Source of the DNA: an uncultured Pirellulaceae bacterium
Lineage (GTDB): Bacteria; Planctomycetota; Planctomycetia; Pirellulales; Pirellulaceae
DNA length: 64,000 nucleotides
NCBI GenBank assembly: GCA_937941455.1
Contig: CALDHM010000029.1
Location: 1-64,000, forward strand
Reading direction: 5' to 3'
Below the pieces are notes generated by a model. It saw only the letters and a program-made list of their open reading frames with translations, had not been told where the DNA came from and made no database searches. Of this stretch, positions 27,801 through 35,981 are shown in pieces. The position numbers and the translations under genes were made by a program. The stretch's first letter is position 1. Every line of letters starts with the position of its first letter.

Positions 27801-29184
27801 GGCAAACGAGGGTGCGTTGTGTTTTCTTGCCAAGTTGGCCCAGTACGCGCGCAGTGATGAAGAGTTCCGCTTCCGGCATCTGCTGACGACGTTGTATCCC
27901 TACAACACCTTTCGGCGTTACGAGGCGGCGCTGGCCAGGACCCGTTGCGAGTCGCTTGACGCTGCGCTGGATTATCTGGCCGAACATCGCCAGCAGATCG
28001 GCCCCGACTACCCGCTGCTCCGCGGCCGTGTGTTGGCGGACCACAGCGAATTCGATCGCGCCCTGGCAGAAATCGCCGATGTTCCCGAATCGACGTTTTC
28101 TCGGCAGATGCTCGATTGGATTCGGGTCGATGCGATGATCGGCAAACGTCAATTCGAGCCGGCCGCGCAACTGCTGGACCAAATGCTGCAGCGGAATCCC
28201 GGCGATGAACTGATCGCCGATCAACTCGCGCGAGCCCTCCAAGAAATTTCCCCTACCAAGGCCAAGGCCTTCTGCCAACAAAAATTGCAGGCAGGCTGCG
28301 CGATTCCCTGGTTAGCGTATCTGCTCCTGTCCGGCTCCCCTGCGCCCGTCGATGCCGCCATGGACATCGTCAGGCAGGTTGACGAGGAGCACCAAGTGGC
28401 GGTCGCGACCGCCATCGCCGATGCGTTCGATTCGAAGGATTTACATCCGCATCTGATCCCCTTCCTGGAACATATCGATCAAAAAATGCCGCATATGGTC
28501 GCTCTCCGTGAACGTCTCGCCTATCGCCTTCAACTGGTCGGTTCGAAGAATCAGGCTGCGAAAATCGCCGAAGATCTGCTGGCCGCCGATCCGGACAATC
28601 CGCGCTGGCTCAAGCTCGCTGGCTATTGCATCCAAGATTCGAATCCTGCCAAGTCAATCGAATACCTCGAAAAGGAATTCTCGATCACTGGCGATGCGGA
28701 ATCTCTTTGCCGACTGGCCCGAGGCTACCAGTTGCATGGCGATCACGAAAAAGCCCAAGCAACCTATTTCCGCGCATTGGAAATCAATCCTTTGGATAGC
28801 CTTGCCATCACGAATCTCGTGTTCCGCTATCGTGTCTATCGTCCCGAGTTGCTTGAGATGTCGAATCGGATCATCGAGATCGGCCAAGGGGCGCGGGATC
28901 AGTATTTCTTGGTGGTCGTCATTGAACTTGCCAAACATTTCAAACGGCAGGTCCCCTTTGCTTGGCACCAGGCCGCCTTGGAGCGGCTCGAGAATCTCAA
29001 AATCGATGGCGGATTTCGCGACGAAGCCGATCGGCTACGTCGGGCGCTGCGGGCGTGGACTGCGGTGTATCCGATCTTGCGCCGATTCCGCACCAACTTT
29101 ATCAGCCGCTGGCTGACCCGCTGGTTTTGGCCACAATGGGATTGGATTCCCCGCTTGGGAAGCAGCGAGAGTACGCCGAAATAG
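24829..29184 (+). CDS. Giant TPR protein with an embedded C39-like cysteine peptidase domain
   Basis: The 1451-residue protein has no signal peptide. Helical TPR-like repeats fill most of it (residues about 50-310, 430-710 and 830-1400; for example KAQATYFRALEINPLDSLAI). A peptidase_C39_2-like domain is inserted at about 310-450: the nucleophile lies in HNHCVPTVAAM (Cys321), His399 in HVDVICGYHE and Asp417 in HIRDP, so the triad is intact. An Ala/Ser-rich linker at about 735-805 is probably disordered. The ATG at 24829 has a GGAG site 8 bp upstream. C39 enzymes cleave double-glycine leaders, but C39-like domains of this kind may act otherwise. The target is unknown. It is a single-gene unit. 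Confidence 0.85.
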   Translation: MKFELNPLDESLLIESLQPAGRLWQARDAIPALRELQRVSRKKSAEFQESPTSENDWLFAIDVMNSCGLFNHTKRLTQIALRQHPDSVWLQMLELWDVAADGLLFECQRRLDRFSPHWPADFAPLRFALQTYNYSFSGWRISATQAHREAEREDPGTSLFAYILSRAASLRSEWELATQWGERAVALAPRWTRARTTLLDSMIATGRLDRARQLIAERPADALPLIYFDLAVAYVHQAAGDIGLAIDQLRSLLSTWPIRSRYQRFAASQLVLWLMMEGHDDEAKGIAEQFRLRRLNLQRDATRSRKALINLPLVSQAHNHCVPTVAAMVAQAQGVAASPAEYASGMQTADGTPFWRMIHYMKSQGFQAYCVRAEVEPVQHLLDRGVPLIGSLVGLFSSHVDVICGYHEGLKLFHIRDPMHWINRSILFDDLASKYEHSEGLWAFVPASKADRIELAEPWIDRVGEAMVRLAAACAAGDLASAEEAYRQIPDDHPLAFQRDLTSVGIVITQRQLEQHLDKFAEWHDHPRLQHLQSMLIRINGQHAASIYQTVEERRAFFGERFAEYIQTQCLMAQLKWTDADQRIQQVAENLPQLESMWRIYSEIKEQMGDSAQAIAAIHHAIDIAPEDYYLQVRLAELQSGALPLNERLEKVEGLLRQHPHRRRLHFTLADILGQLGDGLKYEEAMKTCISYFPRDPLAYQQLAGWYEYQGRVDLARPVLERGRSLIGEAELPKWNFELESQPAADPVPQNPAPNSSDAEAATSRAASEADAAVNDTAPAAASARASGAALDQASGMAQGAATTDQIEEALTILATKSFAEAWGTPAVQRSLALDQQCDLSWSASVRFRAALVGSALEDMEREHIAIATRTAQLRQALPGRHMPGIPEIYAQQLFNLIDRYPISSTSAEILLDWLAEHCPDHAKRPELEFMRAWLLEKRGYLNEAETVHRQITERHPAYASSWYRLAQIAQSRNDLKSAFDLLLETIELAPANEGALCFLAKLAQYARSDEEFRFRHLLTTLYPYNTFRRYEAALARTRCESLDAALDYLAEHRQQIGPDYPLLRGRVLADHSEFDRALAEIADVPESTFSRQMLDWIRVDAMIGKRQFEPAAQLLDQMLQRNPGDELIADQLARALQEISPTKAKAFCQQKLQAGCAIPWLAYLLLSGSPAPVDAAMDIVRQVDEEHQVAVATAIADAFDSKDLHPHLIPFLEHIDQKMPHMVALRERLAYRLQLVGSKNQAAKIAEDLLAADPDNPRWLKLAGYCIQDSNPAKSIEYLEKEFSITGDAESLCRLARGYQLHGDHEKAQATYFRALEINPLDSLAITNLVFRYRVYRPELLEMSNRIIEIGQGARDQYFLVVVIELAKHFKRQVPFAWHQAALERLENLKIDGGFRDEADRLRRALRAWTAVYPILRRFRTNFISRWLTRWFWPQWDWIPRLGSSESTPK

Positions 29185-29504
29185 CCCTCGTTTCCTGCGA
29201 GTTTCACATTTTTTCCGCGTTGAGACCAAAGGTGTCCCGTCCGCGCCGAAGATGTCTCTAGCAGGCTCCTGAGAACGGCTAGACCAACGCTTACTTTCAG
29301 AGCGTCCCCGTTTGGGTGTATCATATTCGACAACTTCGATAGGTCTTCCACTTGAGTGTCTGCCAACCTACCGCAGCAAGTAATTTCGACGAGCGTTCGC
29401 CGTCGACTTGCTTGCGTCTCGGCTTTCCAACTGCCGGCTCGTTCGGCCGACAGGTTCGCCGAGTTCCATCAGGAATTTACAGAAAACCAAGTGGAGTCAC
29501 CGAC
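29185..29504. other. Intergenic region upstream of recA
   Basis: 320 bp without a recognised gene. I see no SOS box of the E. coli or Bacillus type and no convincing -35/-10 pair. An open frame running in from 29352 is probably only an upstream extension of recA. Confidence 0.45.
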
Positions 29505-30671
29505 ATGTCTGTCCTAGCCGAAGCGACAACTCCTGAAACGAAAGGGTCCAAGACCATGACCAAAAAAGCAACGACCAAATCCTCCGCGCCGAAAAAGAAA
29601 TCCGAATCGGCGGTCGAACAAATGATGAAAGACAACGAAGTTCTCAAGAATACCGTCCAGCAAATCGAGAAACAGTTCGGTAATGGTGCTATCATGACGC
29701 TCGGGGGGGAGGCCCATGCACAAATCCGCGGTATCAGCACGGGGAGCCTTGCTCTCGATATCGCCTTGGGGGGACAAGGGCTCCCCTGCGGACGCATCAT
29801 CGAAATTTTCGGCCCCGAGTCCAGCGGTAAAACCACGATCGCTCTGCACGTGATCGCTCAAGCCCAAAAGAAAGGGGGAATCGCCGCATTCATCGACGCC
29901 GAACACGCCTTCGACCCGACCTGGGCTAAGAAACTCGGCGTCGATCTCGACACCCTGCTCGTCAGCCAACCGAGCAGCGGTGAGGAGGCGATGCAAATTA
30001 CGGAAATGCTGGTCAAATCCAATGCCGTCGACGTGATCGTCGTCGACTCGGTGGCGGCGCTGGTCCCCAAGCAAGAACTCGAGGGGGAAATCGGCGACTC
30101 CCATGTCGGCCTACAAGCTCGCTTGATGAGCCAATCGATGCGAAAACTCACCGGCGCTATCGCCCGCAGCAAAACCTGTGCAATCTTCATCAACCAAATC
30201 CGCGAGAAAATCGGCGTGATGTTCGGCAGTCCCGAAACAACCCCCGGCGGCCGCGCGCTGAAGTTCTACAGTTCCTGCCGCATCGACGTCCGCAAAATCG
30301 GTACGCTCAAAGACGGCGAGGAGCAAGTCGGCCAGCGGGTCAAATGCAAAATCGTTAAAAACAAGGTGGCTCCGCCGTTCCGCGTGGCCGAATTCGACAT
30401 GATGCATGCCAACGGCATCAGCTACGAAGGGGATGTGCTGGACCTGGGGGTCGCTGCGAAAATCATCCAGCGGACAGGCGCTTGGTTCAAATTCGGCAAT
30501 GTGCACTTGGGCCAAGGCAAAGAGAAAGCGCGCCAGTTCCTCGTCGAAAACCCGCACGTCTGCGAGGAAATCAAAGACAAAATCATGGCCGACAGCGGTC
30601 ACGTGATCGAGGCGATGGAGGGCGAAGGCCCCTCGACCATCGAAGAGGACGAATTGGAAATGGTCGAATAA
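29505..30671 (+). CDS. recA: Recombinase RecA
   Basis: The 388-residue protein is the ATP-dependent strand-exchange recombinase of homologous repair. It shows Walker A GPESSGKT (residues 103-110), Walker [22 protein letters not shown], the loop [17 protein letters not shown] with [12 protein letters not shown], and an acidic C-terminus (EEDELEMVE). A Lys/Thr/Ser-rich N-terminal extension of about 45 residues precedes the core and is longer than in E. coli. ATG 29505 has a GGAG site 9 bp upstream; ATG 29556 ([10 protein letters not shown]) is an alternative and the frame itself opens at 29352. It is transcribed alone. Confidence 0.98.
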   Translation: MSVLAEATTPETKGSKTMTKKATTKSSAPKKKSESAVEQMMKDNEVLKNTVQQIEKQFGNGAIMTLGGEAHAQIRGISTGSLALDIALGGQGLPCGRIIEIFGPESSGKTTIALHVIAQAQKKGGIAAFIDAEHAFDPTWAKKLGVDLDTLLVSQPSSGEEAMQITEMLVKSNAVDVIVVDSVAALVPKQELEGEIGDSHVGLQARLMSQSMRKLTGAIARSKTCAIFINQIREKIGVMFGSPETTPGGRALKFYSSCRIDVRKIGTLKDGEEQVGQRVKCKIVKNKVAPPFRVAEFDMMHANGISYEGDVLDLGVAAKIIQRTGAWFKFGNVHLGQGKEKARQFLVENPHVCEEIKDKIMADSGHVIEAMEGEGPSTIEEDELEMVE

Positions 30672-30884
30672 TTGGGCACTCGCAACTGCTCCTGTTCCAC
30701 GAACCTGGCGAATGTGCGGCGGCGTGCGATTCTCGAAGCAGACTGGACCACCCCATGATGTCCAACGTCAATAGCATGCCGCGAGCAAATCAAACCGCGC
30801 GGCTCCATTGCGAAAGCGATACCCGCAGCGTCAACAAGGGAGTGACCGATGGCCTCCTTGCTCACGTGGCGGTTTTTATTTGGC

Positions 30885-30916
30885 TGACGCACTGTATGGA
30901 CCCAATCCAAGGTGAC
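30885..30916. repeat. 32-bp direct repeat, copy 1
   Basis: The unit starts TGACGCACTGTATGGACCCA and ends ATCCAAGGTGAC. It is identical to the copy at 30956-30987, 71 bp away, with a GG(C/T) extension on the left. It lies in the recA 3' region. Confidence 0.8.
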
Positions 30917-30955
30917 CTTCACCATCCAAAACCGCAACGCTGGACTTGAGCCGGT

Positions 30956-30987
30956 TGACGCACTGTATGGACCCAATCCAAGGTGAC
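30956..30987. repeat. 32-bp direct repeat, copy 2
   Basis: A perfect second copy of the unit at 30885-30916. The 39-bp spacer between the copies carries no recognisable site. Two copies are too few for a CRISPR array. Confidence 0.8.
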
Positions 30988-31107
30988 GTGGCTCGGTCGC
31001 CCGGGTCGCCGCTCCATTCAGAGCTTGCCAGCAACGGCCTACAGACCGCAGCCATCGCGACCGCCACACATGCACCGCGGGCACCAAGGTCGTTATCGCC
31101 GCGAGCG

Positions 31108-31500
31108 TCACTCTGGGCTATCGGGCGAATTGCCATCCCAAGGGATTCCCGCCTCGGCCAGTTGTTCCCCAAGACTCCAAGCCTGCGGCCGCGGATCGTC
31201 ACCGCAAAACCATTTGCATCCATCCTCGATCCATCGGCGGCGGTATTCAGCGAACGACGTCGCACTGCCGCTGGCCATGGGCTCATCGTCATAGCCAAAT
31301 TGATAACCGCAGCTGTAGCAGCCCTCCAGTGAATAGTCGCCGAAACGTTCGTGATACGGAGGTTCCCCCAAATCTCCGAACGGAGGCGGATGTAAATTTC
31401 CGTAGGCATTGCTACTGAGGCTTAAACACCCGCAGCACGGGCAGTAATAACGACGCCCAGATAGCGGCCAAGTTTGTGAATTGTCCTGCGTCATCTTCAA
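31108..31500 (-). CDS. Cysteine-rich CPCC-type small protein
   Basis: The 130-residue protein begins with a probable zinc site, YYCPCCGCLSL, followed by GCYSCGYQFGYDDEP and then a helical segment FAEYRRRWIEDGCKWF. The CPCC start and the (C/W)-x-DD-(E/D)P pattern resemble the cysteine-rich CPCC family (PF14206), members of which are small hypothetical proteins sometimes found as immunity proteins. No toxin gene is seen next to it here, so that role is not supported. It is convergent with recA. Confidence 0.7.
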   Translation of the reverse strand: MKMTQDNSQTWPLSGRRYYCPCCGCLSLSSNAYGNLHPPPFGDLGEPPYHERFGDYSLEGCYSCGYQFGYDDEPMASGSATSFAEYRRRWIEDGCKWFCGDDPRPQAWSLGEQLAEAGIPWDGNSPDSPE

Positions 31501-31990
31501 ACCATTTCGTTAGTCGCCGTTTGCCGACTCCTGACGCGCGGCCCCCCCCTGACGTAGCCGCCGCAGTTCCCAGCATGCAGAAGCCGCATTCATAAAGTGA
31601 TCATCCGACCAAAACAAGCCGCACGTCGCTCGGGTTTCAGACACGAACTGGCGGGACAACTCGTCGGCGTGGGGCAGGAAAATGCCAGATGGGTCGCCGT
31701 CTCGCCGAACGGTTGTCTTGCGGTATACTCAAGGCATGCAAAATCCCTGCCAGCAGGAACGAGCCACCTATTCGCATTTCCGCTGGCAACTACCATTGTA
31801 AACACTGTATTGGCCCCCTGCGCCGCCAGGCCAGGAGCACAGAAGTCTTGGCTCAACGTCGATCGGCTTGACGGCAAGCCGACGCATGGACGCGGGCTTT
31901 GTTCGCGGCCCGTGCGAACCGGCGGCAACGTACTTTTGTCCTCGCTTGGCTCTGGCGTTGCCTAATTTCGTTGCTTGCGGACTCGATCGA
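31501..31990. other. Intergenic region upstream of alaS
   Basis: About 490 bp between divergent genes. A TATACT hexamer at 31715-31720 could be a -10 box, but no matching -35 is evident. No T-box leader, tRNA or other RNA motif was recognised. The alaS frame is open from 31868, which appears to be non-coding extension. Confidence 0.45.
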
Positions 31991-34834
31991 ATGAAACCTC
32001 TCTCCACGGATGAACTTCGCCAGATTTACTTGGATTTTTTTGTTGAAAAAGCGCACCGCTTGTGCCCCAGCGACGTGCTGGTGCCTAAGCGCGATAAAAC
32101 CGTCCTGTTCACTCCCGCCGGAATGAACCCCTTCAAGGATCATTTCCTTGGCAAAATCGAATTGGAATTCACTCGGGCCACCAGTTGCCAAAAATGCCTC
32201 CGAACCGGCGATATTGATAACGTCGGACGAACGGCCTATCACCACACGTTTTTCGAAATGCTCGGCAACTTCAGTTTCGGAGATTATTTCAAGCGCGAGG
32301 CCATCCATTGGGCGTGGGAATTTTTGACCGCGCCACGTTGGCTGGCGATCGATCCCAATCGGTTGACCGTCACTGTTTATCTGGACGACGACGAGGCCGC
32401 CTCAATTTGGCACGAAGAGGTCGGCTTGCCGACCAGTCGCATCACGCGAATGGATGAGCACGACAATTTTTGGCCGGCTGGTGCTCCGAGCCTTGGCCCC
32501 GATGGTGTGTGCGGTCCGTGCAGTGAAATTTTCTACCACCCGCCCGGAGGAAAAAAAGAAGTCGAAATCTGGAACCTCGTCTTCACGCAATTCAACCGCG
32601 AGGGAGATCCCCCCAACAACTTGATCCCGCTGCCGCGGAAGAATATCGACACCGGGATGGGACTGGAGCGCACGGCCGCTCAATTGCAAGGGGTCGAAAC
32701 GAATTACCACATCGATATCCTGCGGCCTATCGTTGAGGCGGCGGCTGACGTGTGCGAAGTCCACTACATTCCCGATTCGGATCATGGACGCCGCCTCCGC
32801 CGGATCACCGACCACATTCGAGCCTGCACCTTCGCAGTTCACGAAAATGTTTATCCCGGGCCCGCCAAGGAAGCCTACGTCGTCCGTCGCCTCCTCCGCC
32901 GGGCGATTCTCGACGGCCACCAAATGGGGGTTCGCGAGCCGTTCTTGCATAAACTGGTCGGCGTCGTTGCCCAGATGATGAAAGGCCCCTATCCCGAACT
33001 CAGCGAAACCGTCGATCGTGTGGCTCAAATCATCCGCAATGAGGAAAGTTCCTTTCTCGGCTCGCTTGATGGCGGATTGGCTCGCATCGAGCGGATCTTC
33101 GAAAAAGCGTCGCGGGCAGGGCAAACCAAAATCAGCGGTGATGACGTCGCCGATTTGTATCAAACCTACGGTGTGCCCCCCGAATTGTTCGAAACGATCG
33201 CCGGGGAACGCCGCTTGGAAATCGACTGGGAAGGCTACCGCCAAGCGATGGAGGAGCATGGCAAAAAATCTGGCAAAATTGCCGACGGCGTCATGGGGGA
33301 CTTTGGCCCTGTCGACGAACTCAAGCACGAGGTCAAATCTTCCGAATTCGTCGGCTATGAAACCACCAGCGCGACCTCCGAAATCTGCGGCTTGATCGCC
33401 AATCAAGCGCGGCAATCCGAATTATCCGCCAGGGCAGGGGGGCCCAGCGCTATGACGGAGGCCCCAGACAATCAAGAAATCGTCGTGCTGCGCCGCACTC
33501 CGTTCTACGCGGAATCGGGAGGTCAAATCGGCGACACAGGAACCATCACCACGGACACGGGAACGTTCACGGTTTCCGACACGCAGAAGGACGGGGACTT
33601 GATCCTCCACTACGGTCGCACGACGCGAGGGTCCATCAAGCTTGGTCAGTCGGCCCATGCCCAAGTCGATGAACCGCGGCGACAAGCCATTCGCCGCGCC
33701 CATTCGGCGACGCACATCCTGCATTATGCCTTGCAATTGACTCTCGGCAGCCACGCCCAGCAACGAGGTTCGAAGGTCGCTGCCGATTGGCTCCGCTTCG
33801 ACTTCTCGAACCTCCAGGGAGTTACGCCAGACGAACTGCTCCGCATCGAGCATATCTGCAACGAGCGAATCAGCCATCCTGCCCCCGTCACCGCTCAGAT
33901 TCTCCCTCTCAGCGAGGCGCGCCACAAAGGCGCGATGATGCTGTTCGGCGAAAAATATCCGGATCCCGTGCGAATGGTCACGATCGGCGAATTCAGCCGC
34001 GAGCTCTGCGGCGGCACCCATGTGGCCAACACCACAGATATCGGCGTGTTGGAAGTCCAAGCGGAGGAAGGGGTATCGGCTGGCACGCGACGGATTGAGG
34101 CGTTGACCGGCGCACGGGCCACCGCCTTCCGCGAGCAAGTCCAGGATGAAATCGCCTCAATCTGCGAACTGCTTGATACGACTCCCGCCGAATTTCCGGC
34201 AGTCGTCGCGGAGTTGGCCCGCCATGCTAAAGAGCTGCGCAAGCAAATCGCCTCGGGCAAGGTCAGTGGGGGGGGAGCAACAGGAGCAGCAGCCCCGATC
34301 GAGGCGATCAAGACCGATTACCTGTCCCAACGGGCTGCGCTCAAGGAAGTATCCCGCCTGCTTAATGTGCCGATGTTCAATGTCTGCCAGCGGATCAAAC
34401 AATTGCAGGAAGAAATCGCGAGCTTGGAGGTCCAACTGTCAGAATTGCAGGCGTCGGCGGGCCAGAGCCTGGATGATTTGACCATCAAGACAATCGGATC
34501 GATTCCAGCCATCGTCGAGGAAGTCACAACTGCCAATCCAGCCCAGTTGCGGGCGATGGTCGACGAGTTGCGGGCCAAGCATGCCAGTCTCGCAGTGTTC
34601 CTAGCCGCGAAGATCGGCCCCGACAAAGTCGCCTTGGTGGCGGGCGCAACCTCCGACCTGGTCCGCCGGGGTATCAAAGCCGGCGAGTGGCTGAAGCAAG
34701 TCGCCGAGGTCCTGGAGGGATCCGGTGGCGGCAAACCGGAATTCGCACAAGGGAGCGGCAAACGTCCCGAAAAAATCGCCGCGGGCCTCGACAAGGCCAC
34801 GCAATACTTGGCAGCGGTGCCCACGCAACCGTGA
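31991..34834 (+). CDS. alaS: Alanyl-tRNA synthetase
   Basis: The 947-residue class II synthetase attaches Ala to tRNA-Ala and edits mischarged Ser/Gly. The aminoacylation domain starts at once (LRQIYLDFFVEKAHRLCPSD; MNPFKDHFLG; RTAYHHTFFEMLGNFSFGDYF). The editing domain shows both metal-binding motifs, HSATHILHYAL and CGGTHVANTTDIG. The C-terminal coiled coil and C-Ala domain (GGGKPEFAQGSG) complete it. It is some 70 residues longer than E. coli AlaRS, with extra linkers around the editing domain (GGPSAMTEAPDN) and before the coiled coil (SGGGATGAAAP). ATG 31991 was chosen because homology begins there; the frame opens at 31868. Confidence 0.97.
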   Translation: MKPLSTDELRQIYLDFFVEKAHRLCPSDVLVPKRDKTVLFTPAGMNPFKDHFLGKIELEFTRATSCQKCLRTGDIDNVGRTAYHHTFFEMLGNFSFGDYFKREAIHWAWEFLTAPRWLAIDPNRLTVTVYLDDDEAASIWHEEVGLPTSRITRMDEHDNFWPAGAPSLGPDGVCGPCSEIFYHPPGGKKEVEIWNLVFTQFNREGDPPNNLIPLPRKNIDTGMGLERTAAQLQGVETNYHIDILRPIVEAAADVCEVHYIPDSDHGRRLRRITDHIRACTFAVHENVYPGPAKEAYVVRRLLRRAILDGHQMGVREPFLHKLVGVVAQMMKGPYPELSETVDRVAQIIRNEESSFLGSLDGGLARIERIFEKASRAGQTKISGDDVADLYQTYGVPPELFETIAGERRLEIDWEGYRQAMEEHGKKSGKIADGVMGDFGPVDELKHEVKSSEFVGYETTSATSEICGLIANQARQSELSARAGGPSAMTEAPDNQEIVVLRRTPFYAESGGQIGDTGTITTDTGTFTVSDTQKDGDLILHYGRTTRGSIKLGQSAHAQVDEPRRQAIRRAHSATHILHYALQLTLGSHAQQRGSKVAADWLRFDFSNLQGVTPDELLRIEHICNERISHPAPVTAQILPLSEARHKGAMMLFGEKYPDPVRMVTIGEFSRELCGGTHVANTTDIGVLEVQAEEGVSAGTRRIEALTGARATAFREQVQDEIASICELLDTTPAEFPAVVAELARHAKELRKQIASGKVSGGGATGAAAPIEAIKTDYLSQRAALKEVSRLLNVPMFNVCQRIKQLQEEIASLEVQLSELQASAGQSLDDLTIKTIGSIPAIVEEVTTANPAQLRAMVDELRAKHASLAVFLAAKIGPDKVALVAGATSDLVRRGIKAGEWLKQVAEVLEGSGGGKPEFAQGSGKRPEKIAAGLDKATQYLAAVPTQP

Positions 34835-34969
34835 TCAGTGTTCCTGCGTCTCCCCGCTGACGATCGATGCCGCGAGGGTCTGCGGCCGATCCTCCAACGT
34901 CATCGATGCCAACACAGCGACGACCGGTTACCGCCCAGCGACGCATCGCCGCAAGGCTCGCCGCTATGA

Positions 34970-35971
34970 TCAACTCCCTCGATAGATTGCATCCAGCATC
35001 TCCCCTGTCAAAACCACACGCTGCCGCGGTAATTTTTCGATGTCGAAATCCTCGGCGAATTTCGCGGCTGACCGCGGCTTTCCATCATCCAAACCACACC
35101 AGGCCGCGATGGCGCCGATGATCCGCACCGCGGGGACCCCTGCGTCGCGCAGCTCGGAGATCCGCGTCGCCCCATGACGCTTCGCCAGCCGCATGCCGTC
35201 GGTTCCGACAACCAACGGGAGATGCCAATAGGTCAGTTCGCACGGTAGGCCGAGCGCACGTCGCAGCAACCATTGGCGAGCGGTGGACGAGAGGAGATCA
35301 TCACCGCGCACTACGTCGGTGATCCCAGCCGCTTCATCATCGAGATTGACCGCCAGCTGATAACTGGCACAGCCTTGTTTGTTCGCGACCAGAAAATCAC
35401 CGACCTCTTCGGCCACCGAAACACGCTGTCGGCCGAATATCTGATCATCAAACTCGACCGTCTCGTTGGGGGTCCAAAATCGCCACGCCACTCCGCTGGA
35501 CTTCAGACTCACGAAATCGATCGGTTGCCGCGCCGCAGGTCGACAAAAACCGCCATAACACAACTCATGGTCCCCCTCGTTCGGAGCGCTGGCAATCCGC
35601 GCAGCGATTTGGGTGCGCGTGCAGCGACAGGGATAAATCAATCCGGCCGCGGCGAGTCGGATCAACGCCGCCTCATAGTCTGCAAGCCGCCCCGATTGAT
35701 AGTCGATCTCCGTATCCCAATCGAGACCCAACCAGCGCAAATCCTCGATGGCCGCTCGATCGGCACCCGGTTTCGTACGAGGCGAATCCAAATCGTCGAT
35801 CCGAAAGGCGATCCTCCAGCCGCGTTGCCGAGCGAGCGTCCAGGTCACGAGGAACGTGCGGGCGTTCCCCAGATGCAGTCCGCCCGTCGGCGAGGGAGCC
35901 AGTCGAGTGGCCCGTCGCTGCCGCGATCGCGCCGACTCCGCATCGGTACTGCGCACTGAGCAAATCTCCAT
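34970..35971 (-). CDS. gluQ: Glutamyl-Q tRNA(Asp) synthetase
   Basis: A GluRS-like catalytic domain without the anticodon-binding part: RLAPSPTGGLHLGNARTFLV (HIGH-type motif), RIDDLDSPRT, a Cys/Tyr zinc site (YPCRCTR ... ELCYGGFCR), and a degenerate KMSKS region RLAKRHGAT. GluQ attaches Glu to the queuosine base of tRNA-Asp. At 333 residues it is slightly longer than E. coli GluQ (about 300), with a 22-residue N-terminal addition. It starts 10 bp after glnS, so it is the last gene of a synthetase operon. Confidence 0.93.
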   Translation of the reverse strand: MEICSVRSTDAESARSRQRRATRLAPSPTGGLHLGNARTFLVTWTLARQRGWRIAFRIDDLDSPRTKPGADRAAIEDLRWLGLDWDTEIDYQSGRLADYEAALIRLAAAGLIYPCRCTRTQIAARIASAPNEGDHELCYGGFCRPAARQPIDFVSLKSSGVAWRFWTPNETVEFDDQIFGRQRVSVAEEVGDFLVANKQGCASYQLAVNLDDEAAGITDVVRGDDLLSSTARQWLLRRALGLPCELTYWHLPLVVGTDGMRLAKRHGATRISELRDAGVPAVRIIGAIAAWCGLDDGKPRSAAKFAEDFDIEKLPRQRVVLTGEMLDAIYRGS

Positions 35972-35981
35972 GGCTAGGGTA

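Larger units (their letters stand above)
30672..31107. other. Intergenic region between recA and the CPCC protein, with direct repeats
   Basis: About 435 bp between convergent genes. It holds the two 32-bp direct repeats described separately. Open frames crossing it are broken or lack any recognisable domain. No terminator was found for recA. Confidence 0.5.

Noticed and set aside
30885-30987. CRISPR array
   Set aside because: Only two repeat copies, no further spacers and no cas genes nearby.
30876-31409. 177-codon minus-strand frame across the direct repeats
   Set aside because: It overlaps the CPCC protein gene in another frame and has no domain; the CPCC frame has conserved cysteine motifs.
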